From positions 1,612,001-1,676,000 of the forward strand of contig NZ_CP069717.1 of assembly GCF_024971095.1 (NCBI RefSeq): DNA of 64,000 nucleotides, written 5' to 3'. Shown piece after piece: positions 56,426 through 64,000 of the stretch (positions are counted from its first letter, which is position 1; each line of letters opens with the position of its first letter). Origin of the DNA: Microbacterium neungamense. Lineage in GTDB: Bacteria; Actinomycetota; Actinomycetes; Actinomycetales; Microbacteriaceae. The notes beneath the pieces are model-generated. The model had not been told where the DNA came from. It made no database searches and was given only the letters and a program-made list of their open reading frames with translations. Made by a program: the position numbers and the translations under genes.

Positions 56426-57578
56426 GTCCTGGTGCGAGGACGGTGAGCAGCGCGCTCTCGGCGGTGAGCCCGGGCCCGAACGCCATCGCGGCGACGCGCT
56501 CGCCCGGCCGCGCCCGCTCCTGCTCGAGGATCCGCTGCAGCACGAACAGCACGGTGGCGCTGGACATGTTCCCGTACTCGCGGAGCGTCTCCCGCGCCGG
56601 GCGCAGCTGGTCGTCGCTGAGCCGCAGCCGCTCCTGCACCTTGTCCAGGATGCTGCGCCCGCCCGGATGGATGGCCCAGTGCGTCACGGCGTCGCCGATG
56701 TCGCCGGCGTCGAATGCGGCGCCCAGCTCCTCCTCCGCGGCGTACAGCGGCCGTAGCGCCGCCTCGATGTTCTCGCCGATGATCTGCGGAACCGCGGTGG
56801 AGAGCACCATCTCGAACCCGCTGTCGCCGATCGTCCACGCCATGTCCTTCTCGCCCTCCGTGGCGATCGCGGTGTGGAAGCCGTCCAGCGAGAACGACGG
56901 CGCCTCGTCGCCGAGCTCGCGGGCGGTGACCAGGCAGGCCGCCGCGCCGTCGGAGAACAGCGAGGTGGCGACGATCGTGTCCGGGTTCTCCGAGGAGCGC
57001 AGATGCAGGGTGCACAGCTCGGCGCTCACCACGAGCACGACGGCGTCCGGGTCGGCGAGGCAGAACTGCCGCGCGGCGCGCAGCGCCGGCACCGAGGCGT
57101 AGCAGCCCATGAAACCCAGGTGGTAGCGCTGCACCGCATCCGACAGTCCCAGCCGCTGCACGATCGCATAGTCGGGGCCGGGGGCGTAGAACCCGGTGCA
57201 CGAGACCGTGACGACGTGCGTGACGTCATCCGGGCCGATCACCGGGTCGGCCTCGAGCGCGCCGCGGGCGACCTCGACGAACAGCGCGCCCGCCTCGCGG
57301 GCGTAGACCTCGTTGCGCGCCTTCGTCCCCGGGGCGAGGAGGGTGCCGCTGGCGCGGTCGAAGAACATCGGGTCGTCAGGTTCCTCGGACAGGTCCAGCT
57401 CGCGCAGCACGGTGTGCCGGGTCTCGATCCCGGAGCCGTCGAAGGATGCCGTGACGAGGCGCTTCGCGAGCCGCCCCAGCTCGGGCTGCGCGGCGAACAC
57501 GTCGCGCACGGTCTGCTGTTCGAGGGGTGTCTCCGGGACGACGGTGGACAGGGACCTCAGCTGCACCGGACGGCTCAT
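56415..57578 (-). CDS. Type III polyketide synthase
   Basis: Homodimeric chalcone-synthase-like enzyme, 387 residues from the ATG at 57578. The catalytic triad is Cys127 (VSCTGFYAPG), His304 (HWAIHPGGRS) and Asn337 (EYGNMSSATV). Other family motifs are GFMGCYASVPALRAAR and the C-terminal AFGPGLTAESALL. It condenses acyl-CoA starters with malonyl-CoA to make pyrones or resorcinols; the linked methyltransferase and flavoprotein favour an alkylresorcinol-type product. First gene of the three-gene operon. No clear promoter was seen in the 77-base gap upstream. Confidence 0.94.
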   Translation of the reverse strand: MSRPVQLRSLSTVVPETPLEQQTVRDVFAAQPELGRLAKRLVTASFDGSGIETRHTVLRELDLSEEPDDPMFFDRASGTLLAPGTKARNEVYAREAGALFVEVARGALEADPVIGPDDVTHVVTVSCTGFYAPGPDYAIVQRLGLSDAVQRYHLGFMGCYASVPALRAARQFCLADPDAVVLVVSAELCTLHLRSSENPDTIVATSLFSDGAAACLVTARELGDEAPSFSLDGFHTAIATEGEKDMAWTIGDSGFEMVLSTAVPQIIGENIEAALRPLYAAEEELGAAFDAGDIGDAVTHWAIHPGGRSILDKVQERLRLSDDQLRPARETLREYGNMSSATVLFVLQRILEQERARPGERVAAMAFGPGLTAESALLTVLAPGHGA

Positions 57579-57667
57579 GCCGACACTCAATCAGCACGCG
57601 CCGCCCGGGGGAAGGGGCTTGCGTCGTCCCGGGCTCTCTGGGAAGGTCCGTGCTCCGCGCCGGCCGC

Positions 57668-58300
57668 TCAGAACCCCAGCGCGCGGGCCAGCTTCGACGC
57701 CGAGGACGCCGGACGCCCGCCGGCGGCGACGACCGCCCGCTCCACCGCGGCGAAGAAGTCCGCCCGCTCCGCGGCATCCGTCGGGGCCGCAGGACCCAGC
57801 TCCATCTCCCATTCGCGCCACTCGCGACGGATGCCGGTGCGCTCGTCGGTCGCGCGCACGTGATCGTCGACGAACTCGGCGACGACGCCGCCGTCGCCGA
57901 GCAGGTGGTACGCGGTGCGCGCGTTCTCGATGCGCGCGAGCGGCGCGAGCGGCGCGCGGGTCCACTGCGCGACGGTCTCGGCGACGGGGGCCGGGATGGT
58001 CCCGTCCTCGTCCAACGGCCAGCCCAGCTCCAGGCGTCCGTCGCCCTGACGCGGCCCCTTGATGTGCCATCCCGCGTCCGGGCCGCCGGTGCGCCGGCGC
58101 AGGGCGACGCCCGCGCGCGCCAGGGCGGCGTCGGCCGTGTCGAGGTAGCGCGCGTCGAGGGCGCGGTGCTCCCCCTCCGTGACCGCGGTCACGCCCGGCA
58201 CTGCCGACCAGTCCGGCAGGGGCGTCGCGGCATCCGCGTCGTACTTGCGCTCGACCTCGAACGCGCGCGACGGCTCGTCCGCCCCGGCCCCCGTCGGCAC
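57668..58300 (-). CDS. CYTH domain protein
   Basis: CYTH/triphosphate-tunnel family protein, 210 residues from the GTG at 58300. The signature ExExK is present as Glu15, Glu17 and Lys19 (FEVERKYD), with further tunnel residues in DARYLDTAD, ALRRRTGG and WHIKGPR. Members hydrolyse triphosphates or inorganic polyphosphate, or make cAMP. The start is uncertain: the upstream 15-base repeats read VSTDP in this frame and offer several GTG codons without a ribosome site. The 71-residue gene upstream ends inside the same repeats. Confidence 0.8.
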   Translation of the reverse strand: MPTGAGADEPSRAFEVERKYDADAATPLPDWSAVPGVTAVTEGEHRALDARYLDTADAALARAGVALRRRTGGPDAGWHIKGPRQGDGRLELGWPLDEDGTIPAPVAETVAQWTRAPLAPLARIENARTAYHLLGDGGVVAEFVDDHVRATDERTGIRREWREWEMELGPAAPTDAAERADFFAAVERAVVAAGGRPASSASKLARALGF

Positions 58301-58382
58301 GGGGTCCGTCGACACGGGGCCCGTCGACACGGGGCCCGTCGACACGGGGTCAGTCGACACGGGGTCAGTCGACACGGGGGAC
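58293..58382. repeat. Six 15-base tandem repeats holding a stop codon and GTG start codons
   Basis: Units GTCGACACGGGGTCA or close variants at 58293, 58308, 58323, 58338, 58353 and 58368. On the minus strand two of them carry TGA in the frame of the 71-residue gene (each re-encoding PRVD-stop), while every unit carries a GTG in the CYTH frame (VSTDP). Confidence 0.9.
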
Positions 58383-58580
58383 GAAGTCGTCCTCGGATTC
58401 GGCGAACCAGAATCCGATCTCGGTGGGGCCGTCGTGCGGTCCGGTGTTGCTCGGCTCGCCGCCGCGGCGGTAGGTGAGCTGCGTCTCGCTGTACGGGACG
58501 ATGAGCGTCTGCTGCTCGGCGTCGTCGAGCCGGATGATCTGCCCGTCGAGCGGGCCGCCGTGGAGTCGTGCGAGTGCCAT
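58365..58580 (-). CDS. Small conserved hypothetical protein (71 residues)
   Basis: MALARLHGGPLDGQIIRLDD...TEIGFWFAESEDDFVPRVD. A compact acidic protein without membrane segments; the start HGGPLDGQ is a pattern I recall from small actinobacterial hypotheticals, but I assign no function. TATGGT lies exactly six bases before the ATG, pointing to a leaderless transcript and supporting that it is a real gene. Its stop lies inside the 15-base repeat array that precedes the CYTH gene. Confidence 0.75.
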   Translation of the reverse strand: MALARLHGGPLDGQIIRLDDAEQQTLIVPYSETQLTYRRGGEPSNTGPHDGPTEIGFWFAESEDDFVPRVD

Positions 58581-58586
58581 GTGCTC

Positions 58587-58592
58587 ACCATA
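58587..58592 (-). promoter_or_regulatory. -10 box TATGGT of the 71-residue gene
   Basis: TATGGT on the minus strand exactly six bases before the ATG at 58580. Confidence 0.45.
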
Positions 58593-58666
58593 GACCCGGT
58601 CACGGTCATCGGGCCGAAGGGCGCCCGGCACGCCCGCCGAGGGCTTCCGACACCCCCGTGGGCCGC

Positions 58667-59137
58667 TCAGCCGGCGACCATCCCGAGAACCGCCCCGAGG
58701 ATCATCCACGGCCCGAACGCGATCCGGGTGGACCGGTCCGCGCGCCGGAGCGCCATCAGCGCGAGCGCGTAGACCGCGCCGAGGACGAACGCCCCCGCGG
58801 CTCCGATCAGCAGCGTCTGCCAGCCGTGCCACGCCAGCACCAGGCCGATCACGGCGGCCAGCTTCACGTCGCCGCCGCCCACGCCCTGGCGCGACACCAG
58901 GTGCAGGATGGCGTAGAAGGCCCCGAGCGCCAGACCGCCGAGCAGCGCGCGCAGCATCCGCCCGCTCTCCCCCGTCGCGAGCGCGTCGACGACGACCAGC
59001 GCGACGAGCGCGGCGAGGGTCGGCAGCACGATCCGGTTCGGCAGCCGGTGCTCGCGGGCGTCGATGACGATCAGCCGGAGCCCGACGGCCGCGAGCGCGA
59101 GGTGCACGAGGACGACGGCGACGGCGTGGAGGGACAT
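58667..59137 (-). CDS. Prepilin peptidase (A24 family)
   Basis: Membrane aspartic peptidase of the TadV/CpaA-like short type, 156 residues, without the N-methylating domain of PilD. The two catalytic aspartates are Asp26 (LIVIDAREHRLPN) and Asp90 (GVGGGDVKLAA). Five to six hydrophobic helices are visible. No pilus genes are in the window, so it probably serves Tad or type IV-like pili encoded elsewhere. A TAGCCT box lies exactly six bases before the ATG. Confidence 0.9.
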   Translation of the reverse strand: MSLHAVAVVLVHLALAAVGLRLIVIDAREHRLPNRIVLPTLAALVALVVVDALATGESGRMLRALLGGLALGAFYAILHLVSRQGVGGGDVKLAAVIGLVLAWHGWQTLLIGAAGAFVLGAVYALALMALRRADRSTRIAFGPWMILGAVLGMVAG

Positions 59138-59143
59138 GCCCGA

Positions 59144-59149
59144 AGGCTA
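59144..59149 (-). promoter_or_regulatory. -10 box TAGCCT of the prepilin peptidase
   Basis: TAGCCT on the minus strand exactly six bases before the ATG at 59137; leaderless transcript predicted. Confidence 0.5.
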
Positions 59150-59191
59150 GGGCATCCGCGCGCAGGGCGACGACGCCCTGTGGATAAGCCG

Positions 59192-59482
59192 CTACAGGTC
59201 GAGGATCTCGAGGTCCACGAGCACGACGTCGCCGTCGCCGATGCCCTCGGCGTCGCGCACGGCCTTCTTCACCGGCAGCAGGTACCCCGACCGGCCCGGG
59301 AAGATCGAGGTGCGCCAGGTCGTCGTGCCGATCCGGACGTTCACGCGCAGCGACCCGAAGCCGCGCGGCGGGGCGGGCAGTTCGCGAATGTCGGCGGAGA
59401 GCTCCTCCGGCAGGGTCGCGAAGAACCAGGAGTCGACGCGGGCGTCCCACCGGGTCACCGGACTCTCGAACTCGATCCGCAT
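59192..59482 (-). CDS. DUF1905 domain protein
   Basis: 96-residue protein matching the DUF1905 pattern: MRIEFESPVTRWDARVDSWFF, then GFGSLRVNVRIGTTTWRTSIFP and the GRSGYLLPVKKAVRDAEGIGDGDVV segment. Predicted all-beta cytoplasmic domain of unknown function; relatives are sometimes fused to YdeI-type domains. The ATG at 59482 was chosen since TACGCT lies exactly six bases upstream; the open frame extends 24 codons further but would enter the imuA control region. Confidence 0.85.
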   Translation of the reverse strand: MRIEFESPVTRWDARVDSWFFATLPEELSADIRELPAPPRGFGSLRVNVRIGTTTWRTSIFPGRSGYLLPVKKAVRDAEGIGDGDVVLVDLEILDL

Positions 59483-59488
59483 GCGCTC

Positions 59489-59494
59489 AGCGTA
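59489..59494 (-). promoter_or_regulatory. -10 box TACGCT of the DUF1905 gene
   Basis: TACGCT on the minus strand exactly six bases before the ATG at 59482. Confidence 0.45.
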
Positions 59495-59538
59495 CCTTCG
59501 AGCGCCGACATCGGCGCCGTTCCGCGGATGTCGGATGT

Positions 59539-59586
59539 CCGAACTAGCGTCCATATCGGACTTGAACTATTCGAAGATGTTTTCGA
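59539..59586 (+). promoter_or_regulatory. Inverted repeats upstream of imuA (candidate damage operator)
   Basis: Two inverted repeats precede imuA: GTCCGA (59539-59544) with TCGGAC (59557-59562), and TCGAA (59572-59576) with TTCGA (59582-59586) around five bases. The second resembles the actinobacterial LexA box TCGAAC-N4-GTTCGA but is one base short. LexA or PafBC control of this mutasome is known in relatives; here it is inferred only. Confidence 0.4.
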
Positions 59587-59596
59587 GGATGGATGC

Positions 59597-60369
59597 ATGG
59601 GAAAGGCCACGCTGTCGGCGCTCTCCCCCGCCGACGAAAGGGCGGGGGAGATCCTCCGCCTGCGCCGCGAGATCGGGCGGATGCAGCGGCGACGCAGCGA
59701 CGACCCCACCCTGCCGCTGGACCCCGCGCTCGCGGGGCTGCTGCCGGGCGGCGGGCTGCAGACCGGGACGGTCTACTCCGTCTCCCCCTCCCCGAGCCTG
59801 ATCTTCGCGCTGATGAGCGCCGCCTCCCGCCGGGGCGGCTGGTGCGCCGCGGTCGGGATGCCCACGCTGGGCCTCGAGGCGGCGGCCGCCTCCGGGATCG
59901 ACCTCTCCCGCCTCATCCTGGTGCCCTCGCCCGGGGAGCGCTGGCTGGCGGTGGTCTCCGCGCTCTCCGAGGTGGTGCCGCTGATCGCGATGAACCCCGG
60001 CACGCCGGTGCGGGAGGCGGAGGCCGCGCGGCTCGCGGCCCGTCTGCGCGACCGCGGCAGCACCCTGCTCACCACCTCCCCGTGGCCGCAGGGCGAGGGG
60101 CTGATCACCCTGCACGATCCGCACTGGGAGGGGCTCGGCGAGGGGTGGGGCTGCTGTCCGACCGGACGGTCACGGTGACGGCGCAGACGAGGACGACCCC
60201 GCGCCCGCAGAGCGTGCGGGTGCGGCTCCCCGGCAGCCTGGGCGGCGTGGAGCGCGCGGCTGCGAACGGCACGACTGCGGACCGCGTGACTGCGGACCGC
60301 GTGGAGCGCGGAGTCGAGCGCGCTCCCGCGCGGATCGCCGCCGTGCCGGATTGGAGGGCCGCGGGATGA
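59597..60369 (+). pseudogene. imuA: ImuA-like mutasome protein, frame broken by one missing G
   Basis: RecA/SulA-like accessory protein of the ImuA-ImuB-DnaE2 translesion system, about 257 residues if restored. From the ATG at 59597 (GAGG upstream) it reads MGKATLSALSPADERAGEIL... through GGGLQTGTVYSVSPSPSLIF and LSRLILVPSPGERWLAVV to GLGEGWG, then ends at a premature stop at 60176-60178. The expected continuation LLSDRTVTVTAQTRTTPRPQSVRVRLPG lies in the next frame and ends at 60369, overlapping the imuB start. One extra G in the G4 run at 60147-60150 restores it. The Walker A loop is degenerate, as usual in actinobacterial ImuA. Sequencing error versus real mutation is open. Confidence 0.85.
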
Positions 60370-61919
60370 CCGCGCAGGAGCCCCTCCGGGTGCACGCGCT
60401 GTGGTTCCCCGACTGGCCGCTGCGCGCGGCGCTGGGCGAGCCGCCCCCGCATCCGCCCGTCGCCCTCGTCCGCGGGAACGTCGTCACCGCCTGCACCGCC
60501 TCCGCCCGTGCGCACGGGGTGCGGGCCGGGCAGCGCCGGCGCCTCGCGCAGGGACGGATGCCGCAGCTGCGGCTGCTGCCGCACGACGAGGCACAGGAGG
60601 ATCGGGCTTTCCTCCCCGTGCTGCGCCTGATCGACGAGCACTCCCCGGGCGTGCTGCTGATCCGCCCCGGCCTGGCCGCCCTCCGCTCCCGCGGCGTCTC
60701 CCGCTACCACGGCGGCGAGGAGGAGGCGGCCCTGGCGCTGCTGCGGATGCTGGCGGAGGCGGGGTACCCGGAGGTGCGGGTGGGCATCGCCGACGGCGTG
60801 TTCACCGCGGAACTGGCGGCCAGGGCGAGCGCGGCGGCGGACGGGCCGCCCTGGGCGACGGTGCCGCCCGGCGGCGCGCGGGAGTTCCTCGCCCCGCTGC
60901 CGGTGCAGGTGCTCGACGACGAGGAGCTGACCGGCCTGCTGCTCCGGCTCGGGGTGACCACTCTGGGCGGGTTCGCCGCGCTCGGCGCCGACCAGGTGCG
61001 CACCCGGTTCGGGGAGCACGGCGCGCGCCTGCACGCCCTGGCGCGCGGTGCCGACTCCCGTCCGCTCTCCCCCCGTCCGCCGGATCCGGAGCTGGCGCGC
61101 GAGATCGCGTTCGACACCCCGCTCGGCCAGGCGGATCAGATCGCCTTCGCGGTGCGGCAGACCGCGGATGCCGTGCTGCTCGCCCTCGCCGACGCCTCCG
61201 CGGTGTGCACGGAGGTGCGCATCGACCTCACCGACGACGACGGCAGGGTGCACTCGCGCACCTGGCTGCATCCGACCTGCTTCGACGCCGCCGATCTCGT
61301 CGACCGGGTGCGCTGGCAGCTGGAGGCGCTCGTCTCCGACGTCCCCGACGACGACGCCGCGCACGCGTTCCACGGCATCGTCGGGGTGCGGATCGTCCCG
61401 GTCGCCGTCGACGACGCCGCGCACCACCAGCCGGGTCTCTTCGGCGCGGGGACGGACGAGCGTCTGCACCACGCCGTCTCCCGGGTGCAGACGCTGCTCG
61501 GCCACCGCGGCGTGGTCACGGCGAGCGTGGCCGGCGGACGGCTGCTCGCCGACCGGCAGGTGCTGACCCCGTGGGGCGAGCGGCCGGTGACCGAGCGCGA
61601 CCCGTCGCAGCCGTGGCCGGGGAGGCTGCCCGGTCCGCTCCCGGCCGAGGTGTTCGTCCCGCCGCGGCCGATCCGGGTGACCGCGGCGGGCGGGGAGAAG
61701 ATCCGGGTCGATGCGCGCGGCGCGCTGTCGGCCCCGCCCGCGTTCATCGACGACTGCCAGGTCGCCGGCTGGGCCGGGCCCTGGCCGATCCGCGAACACC
61801 GCTGGGATCCGGACCGGGCGCTGGACGCCCACCGGTTCCAGCTGCTGGACGCACACCAGCGGGCCTGGCTGGTGATGCTCGCCGACGGCCGGTGGTGGGC
61901 CGAGGGGAGGTACCGCTGA
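60366..61919 (+). CDS. imuB: ImuB, catalytically inactive Y-family polymerase homologue
   Basis: Hub of the translesion mutasome: binds the sliding clamp, ImuA and DnaE2. The 517 residues have the Y-family fold start (VHALWFPDWPLRAALG) but lack catalytic acids: where active polymerases have DxD and SIDE, it has WFPDW and LAALRS. The helix-hairpin-helix region (LLLRLGVTTLGGFAALG) and little-finger domain follow. HQPGLFG near residue 357 is a likely clamp-binding motif. The C-terminal RWWAEGRYR is the usual end. The ATG at 60366 overlaps the imuA stop (ATGA); the stop overlaps the dnaE2 start (TGATG). Confidence 0.92.
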   Translation: MTAQEPLRVHALWFPDWPLRAALGEPPPHPPVALVRGNVVTACTASARAHGVRAGQRRRLAQGRMPQLRLLPHDEAQEDRAFLPVLRLIDEHSPGVLLIRPGLAALRSRGVSRYHGGEEEAALALLRMLAEAGYPEVRVGIADGVFTAELAARASAAADGPPWATVPPGGAREFLAPLPVQVLDDEELTGLLLRLGVTTLGGFAALGADQVRTRFGEHGARLHALARGADSRPLSPRPPDPELAREIAFDTPLGQADQIAFAVRQTADAVLLALADASAVCTEVRIDLTDDDGRVHSRTWLHPTCFDAADLVDRVRWQLEALVSDVPDDDAAHAFHGIVGVRIVPVAVDDAAHHQPGLFGAGTDERLHHAVSRVQTLLGHRGVVTASVAGGRLLADRQVLTPWGERPVTERDPSQPWPGRLPGPLPAEVFVPPRPIRVTAAGGEKIRVDARGALSAPPAFIDDCQVAGWAGPWPIREHRWDPDRALDAHRFQLLDAHQRAWLVMLADGRWWAEGRYR

Positions 61920-64000
61920 TGGGCTGGCACAATCCCGGCTACACCTGGGCCGAACTGGAGCGCACCCTGAGCGCCCCCACCGAGCCGGCATCCGCCGAAC
62001 CGACCGGAATCCGGGCCGACCCCGGTCCGCTGAGCAGGCGCCGCACTCCGGCCGCCCCGCCGCCGGTGGTCCGGCCGGAGGATGCGGTCCCGTACGCCGA
62101 GCTGCACGCGCACAGCTCGTACTCCTTCCTCGACGGCGCCTCCTCCCCTGACGAGCTGCTGGCCGAGGCGGAGGCGCTGGGGCTGACCGCACTGGCGATC
62201 ACCGACCACGACGGCTTCTACGGGGCGGCCCGCTTCGCCGAGGCCGCGGAGTTCACCTCGGTGCAGACCGTGTTCGGCGCCGAGCTCTCCCTGGGCGACC
62301 TCGAGGGGACGGGTCGCACGCGGACGGGTCCGTCCCCCGCGCGCAGCGGTGCGCCCGATCCGGTCGGCGAGCATCTGCTCGTCCTCGCCCGCGGCATCGA
62401 GGGGTACCACAGGCTCTCCGGCGCGATCACCCGCGCCCAGCTGCGGGGCGGCGAGAAGGGCCGCCCGCTGTACGACCTGGACGATCTGGCTGCCAGCGCC
62501 GGCGGGCACTGGACGATCCTCACCGGATGCCGCAAGGGGGGCGTGCGGCGGGGGCTCGCCCGCGGAGATGCGGTCACGCCGCTGCGGCGCCTGGTGGACC
62601 TCTTCGGTCACGACAGCGTCGCGGTCGAGCTGATCGACCACGGCGACCCGCTCGACACCCGCCGCAACGACGCGCTCGCCGATCTCGCCGCCGAGTTCCG
62701 GCTGCCCGTGGTGGCGACCAACAACGTGCACTACGCGGCCCCCGAGCGTGCGGGGCTGGCCGAGGCCGTGGCCGCCGTGCGGGCCACCCGCAGCATGGAC
62801 GAGCTGGACGGCTGGCTGCCCGTGCACGGCAGCGCCCACCTGCGCAGCGGCGCGGAGATGACCGAGCGGTTCCGCCGCTATCCGGGGGCGATCGCGACCG
62901 GGCTGCGGATCGCGGAGGAGTGCGCGTTCCCGCTGCGGCGCGCCAAGCCCGACCTGCCCCGACTGGACGAGCCGGACGGCCGCACGCCGATGGAGCACCT
63001 GCGCGCCCTGGTCTGGGAGGCGGTGCCGCGGCTGTACCCGAACCTGGACGCCGAGGGCAGGGCGCGGATCGAGCGGGAGCTCGCCGTGATCGAGGAGAAG
63101 GACTTCCCCGGCTACTTCCTCATCGTGCACGGCATCGTGACGGAGGCGAAGCGCCGCGGCATCCTGTGCCAGGGGCGGGGATCAGCCGCGGCGAGCGCGG
63201 TCTGCTACCTGCTGGGCATCACCGCCGTCGACCCGATCCGCTACCGGCTGCCGTTCGAGCGCTTCCTCGCCACCACCCGCGAGGAGGAGCCCGACATCGA
63301 CGTGGACTTCGACTCCGACCGGCGCGAGGAGATCATCCAGTGGGTGTACGAGCAGTACGGCCGGGAGCGCGCCGCCCAGGTGGCCAACGTCATCCAGTAC
63401 CGGCCGAAGAACGCGGTGCGCGACATGGCCAGGGCCCTCGGGCACTCCCCCGGGCAGCAGGACGCCTGGTCGCGGCAGGTGGACGGCTGGAGCGCGGGGG
63501 TCGAGGTCGGCGAGGGGCACGACATCCCCGAGGACGTGCTCGCCTACGCCGGGCAGCTGCTGAAGGCGCCGCGGCACCTCGGCATCCACTCCGGCGGCAT
63601 GGTGATCACCGCCCGCCCGGTCGGCGAGGTGGTGCCGGTGGAGCACGCCCGGATGCCCGGCCGCACGGTCATCCAGTGGGACAAGGACGACGCCACCTGG
63701 ATGGGGCTGGTGAAGTTCGACCTGCTGGGGCTGGGGATGCTGGCCGCGCTGCAGCACTGCTTCGACCTCATCGCCGCGCACACCGGGGAGACCTGGACGC
63801 TGCAGTCCCTGCCCAAGGAAGAGCCGGCGGTGTACGACATGCTCTGCCGGGCCGACTCGATCGGGGTGTTCCAGGTGGAGTCGCGCGCCCAGATGGGCCT
63901 GCTCCCGCGGCTGCAGCCGCGGGAGTTCTACGAGCTGGCGATCCAGATCGCCCTGATCCGCCCCGGCCCGATCCAGGGCGGCGCGGTGCATCCGTTCGTG
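61919..64000 (+). CDS. dnaE2: Error-prone DNA polymerase DnaE2, 5' part
   Basis: Translesion C-family polymerase of the mutasome; 694 codons are visible and the frame leaves the window open. N-terminal basic/Pro-rich region, then the PHP domain (YAELHAHSSYSFLDGASS, AITDHDGFYGAARFAEAA) and the polymerase core with GRGSAASAVCYLLGIT and the catalytic aspartates in PDIDVDFDSDRR. It differs from dnaE1 at 11723-15238 in its shorter PHP part and the HAHSSYSFLDG start, both typical of DnaE2. GGGGAGG precedes the ATG, which overlaps the imuB stop. Copies work with ImuA and ImuB after DNA damage and cause mutagenesis. Confidence 0.95.
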   Translation, partial: MGWHNPGYTWAELERTLSAPTEPASAEPTGIRADPGPLSRRRTPAAPPPVVRPEDAVPYAELHAHSSYSFLDGASSPDELLAEAEALGLTALAITDHDGFYGAARFAEAAEFTSVQTVFGAELSLGDLEGTGRTRTGPSPARSGAPDPVGEHLLVLARGIEGYHRLSGAITRAQLRGGEKGRPLYDLDDLAASAGGHWTILTGCRKGGVRRGLARGDAVTPLRRLVDLFGHDSVAVELIDHGDPLDTRRNDALADLAAEFRLPVVATNNVHYAAPERAGLAEAVAAVRATRSMDELDGWLPVHGSAHLRSGAEMTERFRRYPGAIATGLRIAEECAFPLRRAKPDLPRLDEPDGRTPMEHLRALVWEAVPRLYPNLDAEGRARIERELAVIEEKDFPGYFLIVHGIVTEAKRRGILCQGRGSAAASAVCYLLGITAVDPIRYRLPFERFLATTREEEPDIDVDFDSDRREEIIQWVYEQYGRERAAQVANVIQYRPKNAVRDMARALGHSPGQQDAWSRQVDGWSAGVEVGEGHDIPEDVLAYAGQLLKAPRHLGIHSGGMVITARPVGEVVPVEHARMPGRTVIQWDKDDATWMGLVKFDLLGLGMLAALQHCFDLIAAHTGETWTLQSLPKEEPAVYDMLCRADSIGVFQVESRAQMGLLPRLQPREFYELAIQIALIRPGPIQGGAVHPFV

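Overview
The window is high-G+C actinobacterial chromosome (roughly 70% G+C by eye). It is most likely Microbacterium or another member of the Microbacteriaceae. The reasons are the actinobacterial aa3/bc1 oxidase genes (qcrB, ctaCDF), the sepF-yggS-ftsZ and divIVA order, the idsA / Rv2175c-like / PASTA kinase / class II aroG / plsC / fadD15 order also known from mycobacteria, and many dispersed copies of a GGTCGTTGAGCGAG...GAGACGAAACG repeat that I associate with this family. The genus is inferred from these features; no 16S gene is present. I saw no tRNA, rRNA, CRISPR array, prophage or insertion sequence.

Layout. 1-4436: end of qcrB, a rhodanese gene and the cytochrome c oxidase operon ctaC-ctaD-ctaF. 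4527-8840: erpA-type Fe-S protein, M20 peptidase, a DUF3043 membrane protein, a convergent intergenic array of CACANTGTG palindromes, pyrD and nrdR. 8847-17368: hisD, a membrane protein, replicative dnaE1, NUDIX and GNAT genes, rluD. 17371-34128: the minus-strand division and cell-wall (dcw) cluster, in transcription order mraZ, rsmH, ftsL, ftsI, murF, mraY, murD, ftsW, murG, murC, ftsQ, ftsZ, yggS, sepF, yggT, divIVA, lspA, rluD. murE is missing from its usual place between ftsI and murF. 34423-43921: DUF3040 protein, polyprenyl diphosphate synthase, Rv2175c-like DNA-binding protein, exported LysM/lysozyme-like protein, PASTA serine/threonine kinase, aroG, plsC and fadD15. 44000-54432: deformylase, an acidic MinD-like ATPase, pyruvate carboxylase, a frameshifted ParA gene, two MerR regulators, a GarA-like FHA protein and lpdA. 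54538-57578: a compact three-gene type III polyketide operon (synthase, methyltransferase, flavoprotein). 57668-59482: CYTH protein, small hypothetical protein, prepilin peptidase, DUF1905 protein. 59597-64000: the mutasome cassette imuA-imuB-dnaE2, the last cut by the window edge.

How the parts work together. The dcw cluster, the PASTA kinase, the LysM enzyme and DivIVA all serve envelope growth and division. Relatives of the kinase in other Actinobacteria phosphorylate DivIVA/Wag31, GarA and Rv2175c, and all three substrates are encoded here. GarA-like, LpdA and pyruvate carboxylase sit around central carbon flux. ImuA/ImuB/DnaE2 form the inducible translesion system.

Recurring signals. 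Many genes have a TANNNT box (often TAGACT or TAGGCT) 6 to 9 bases before the start codon, which predicts leaderless mRNAs. Two genes (parA, imuA), and possibly a third (the flavoprotein), look frameshifted by the loss of one base in a C or G run, so homopolymer errors in the assembly should be considered. I found no clearly new defence or mobile system. The most unusual non-coding structure is the 52/50-base alternating palindrome array at 7043-7307.
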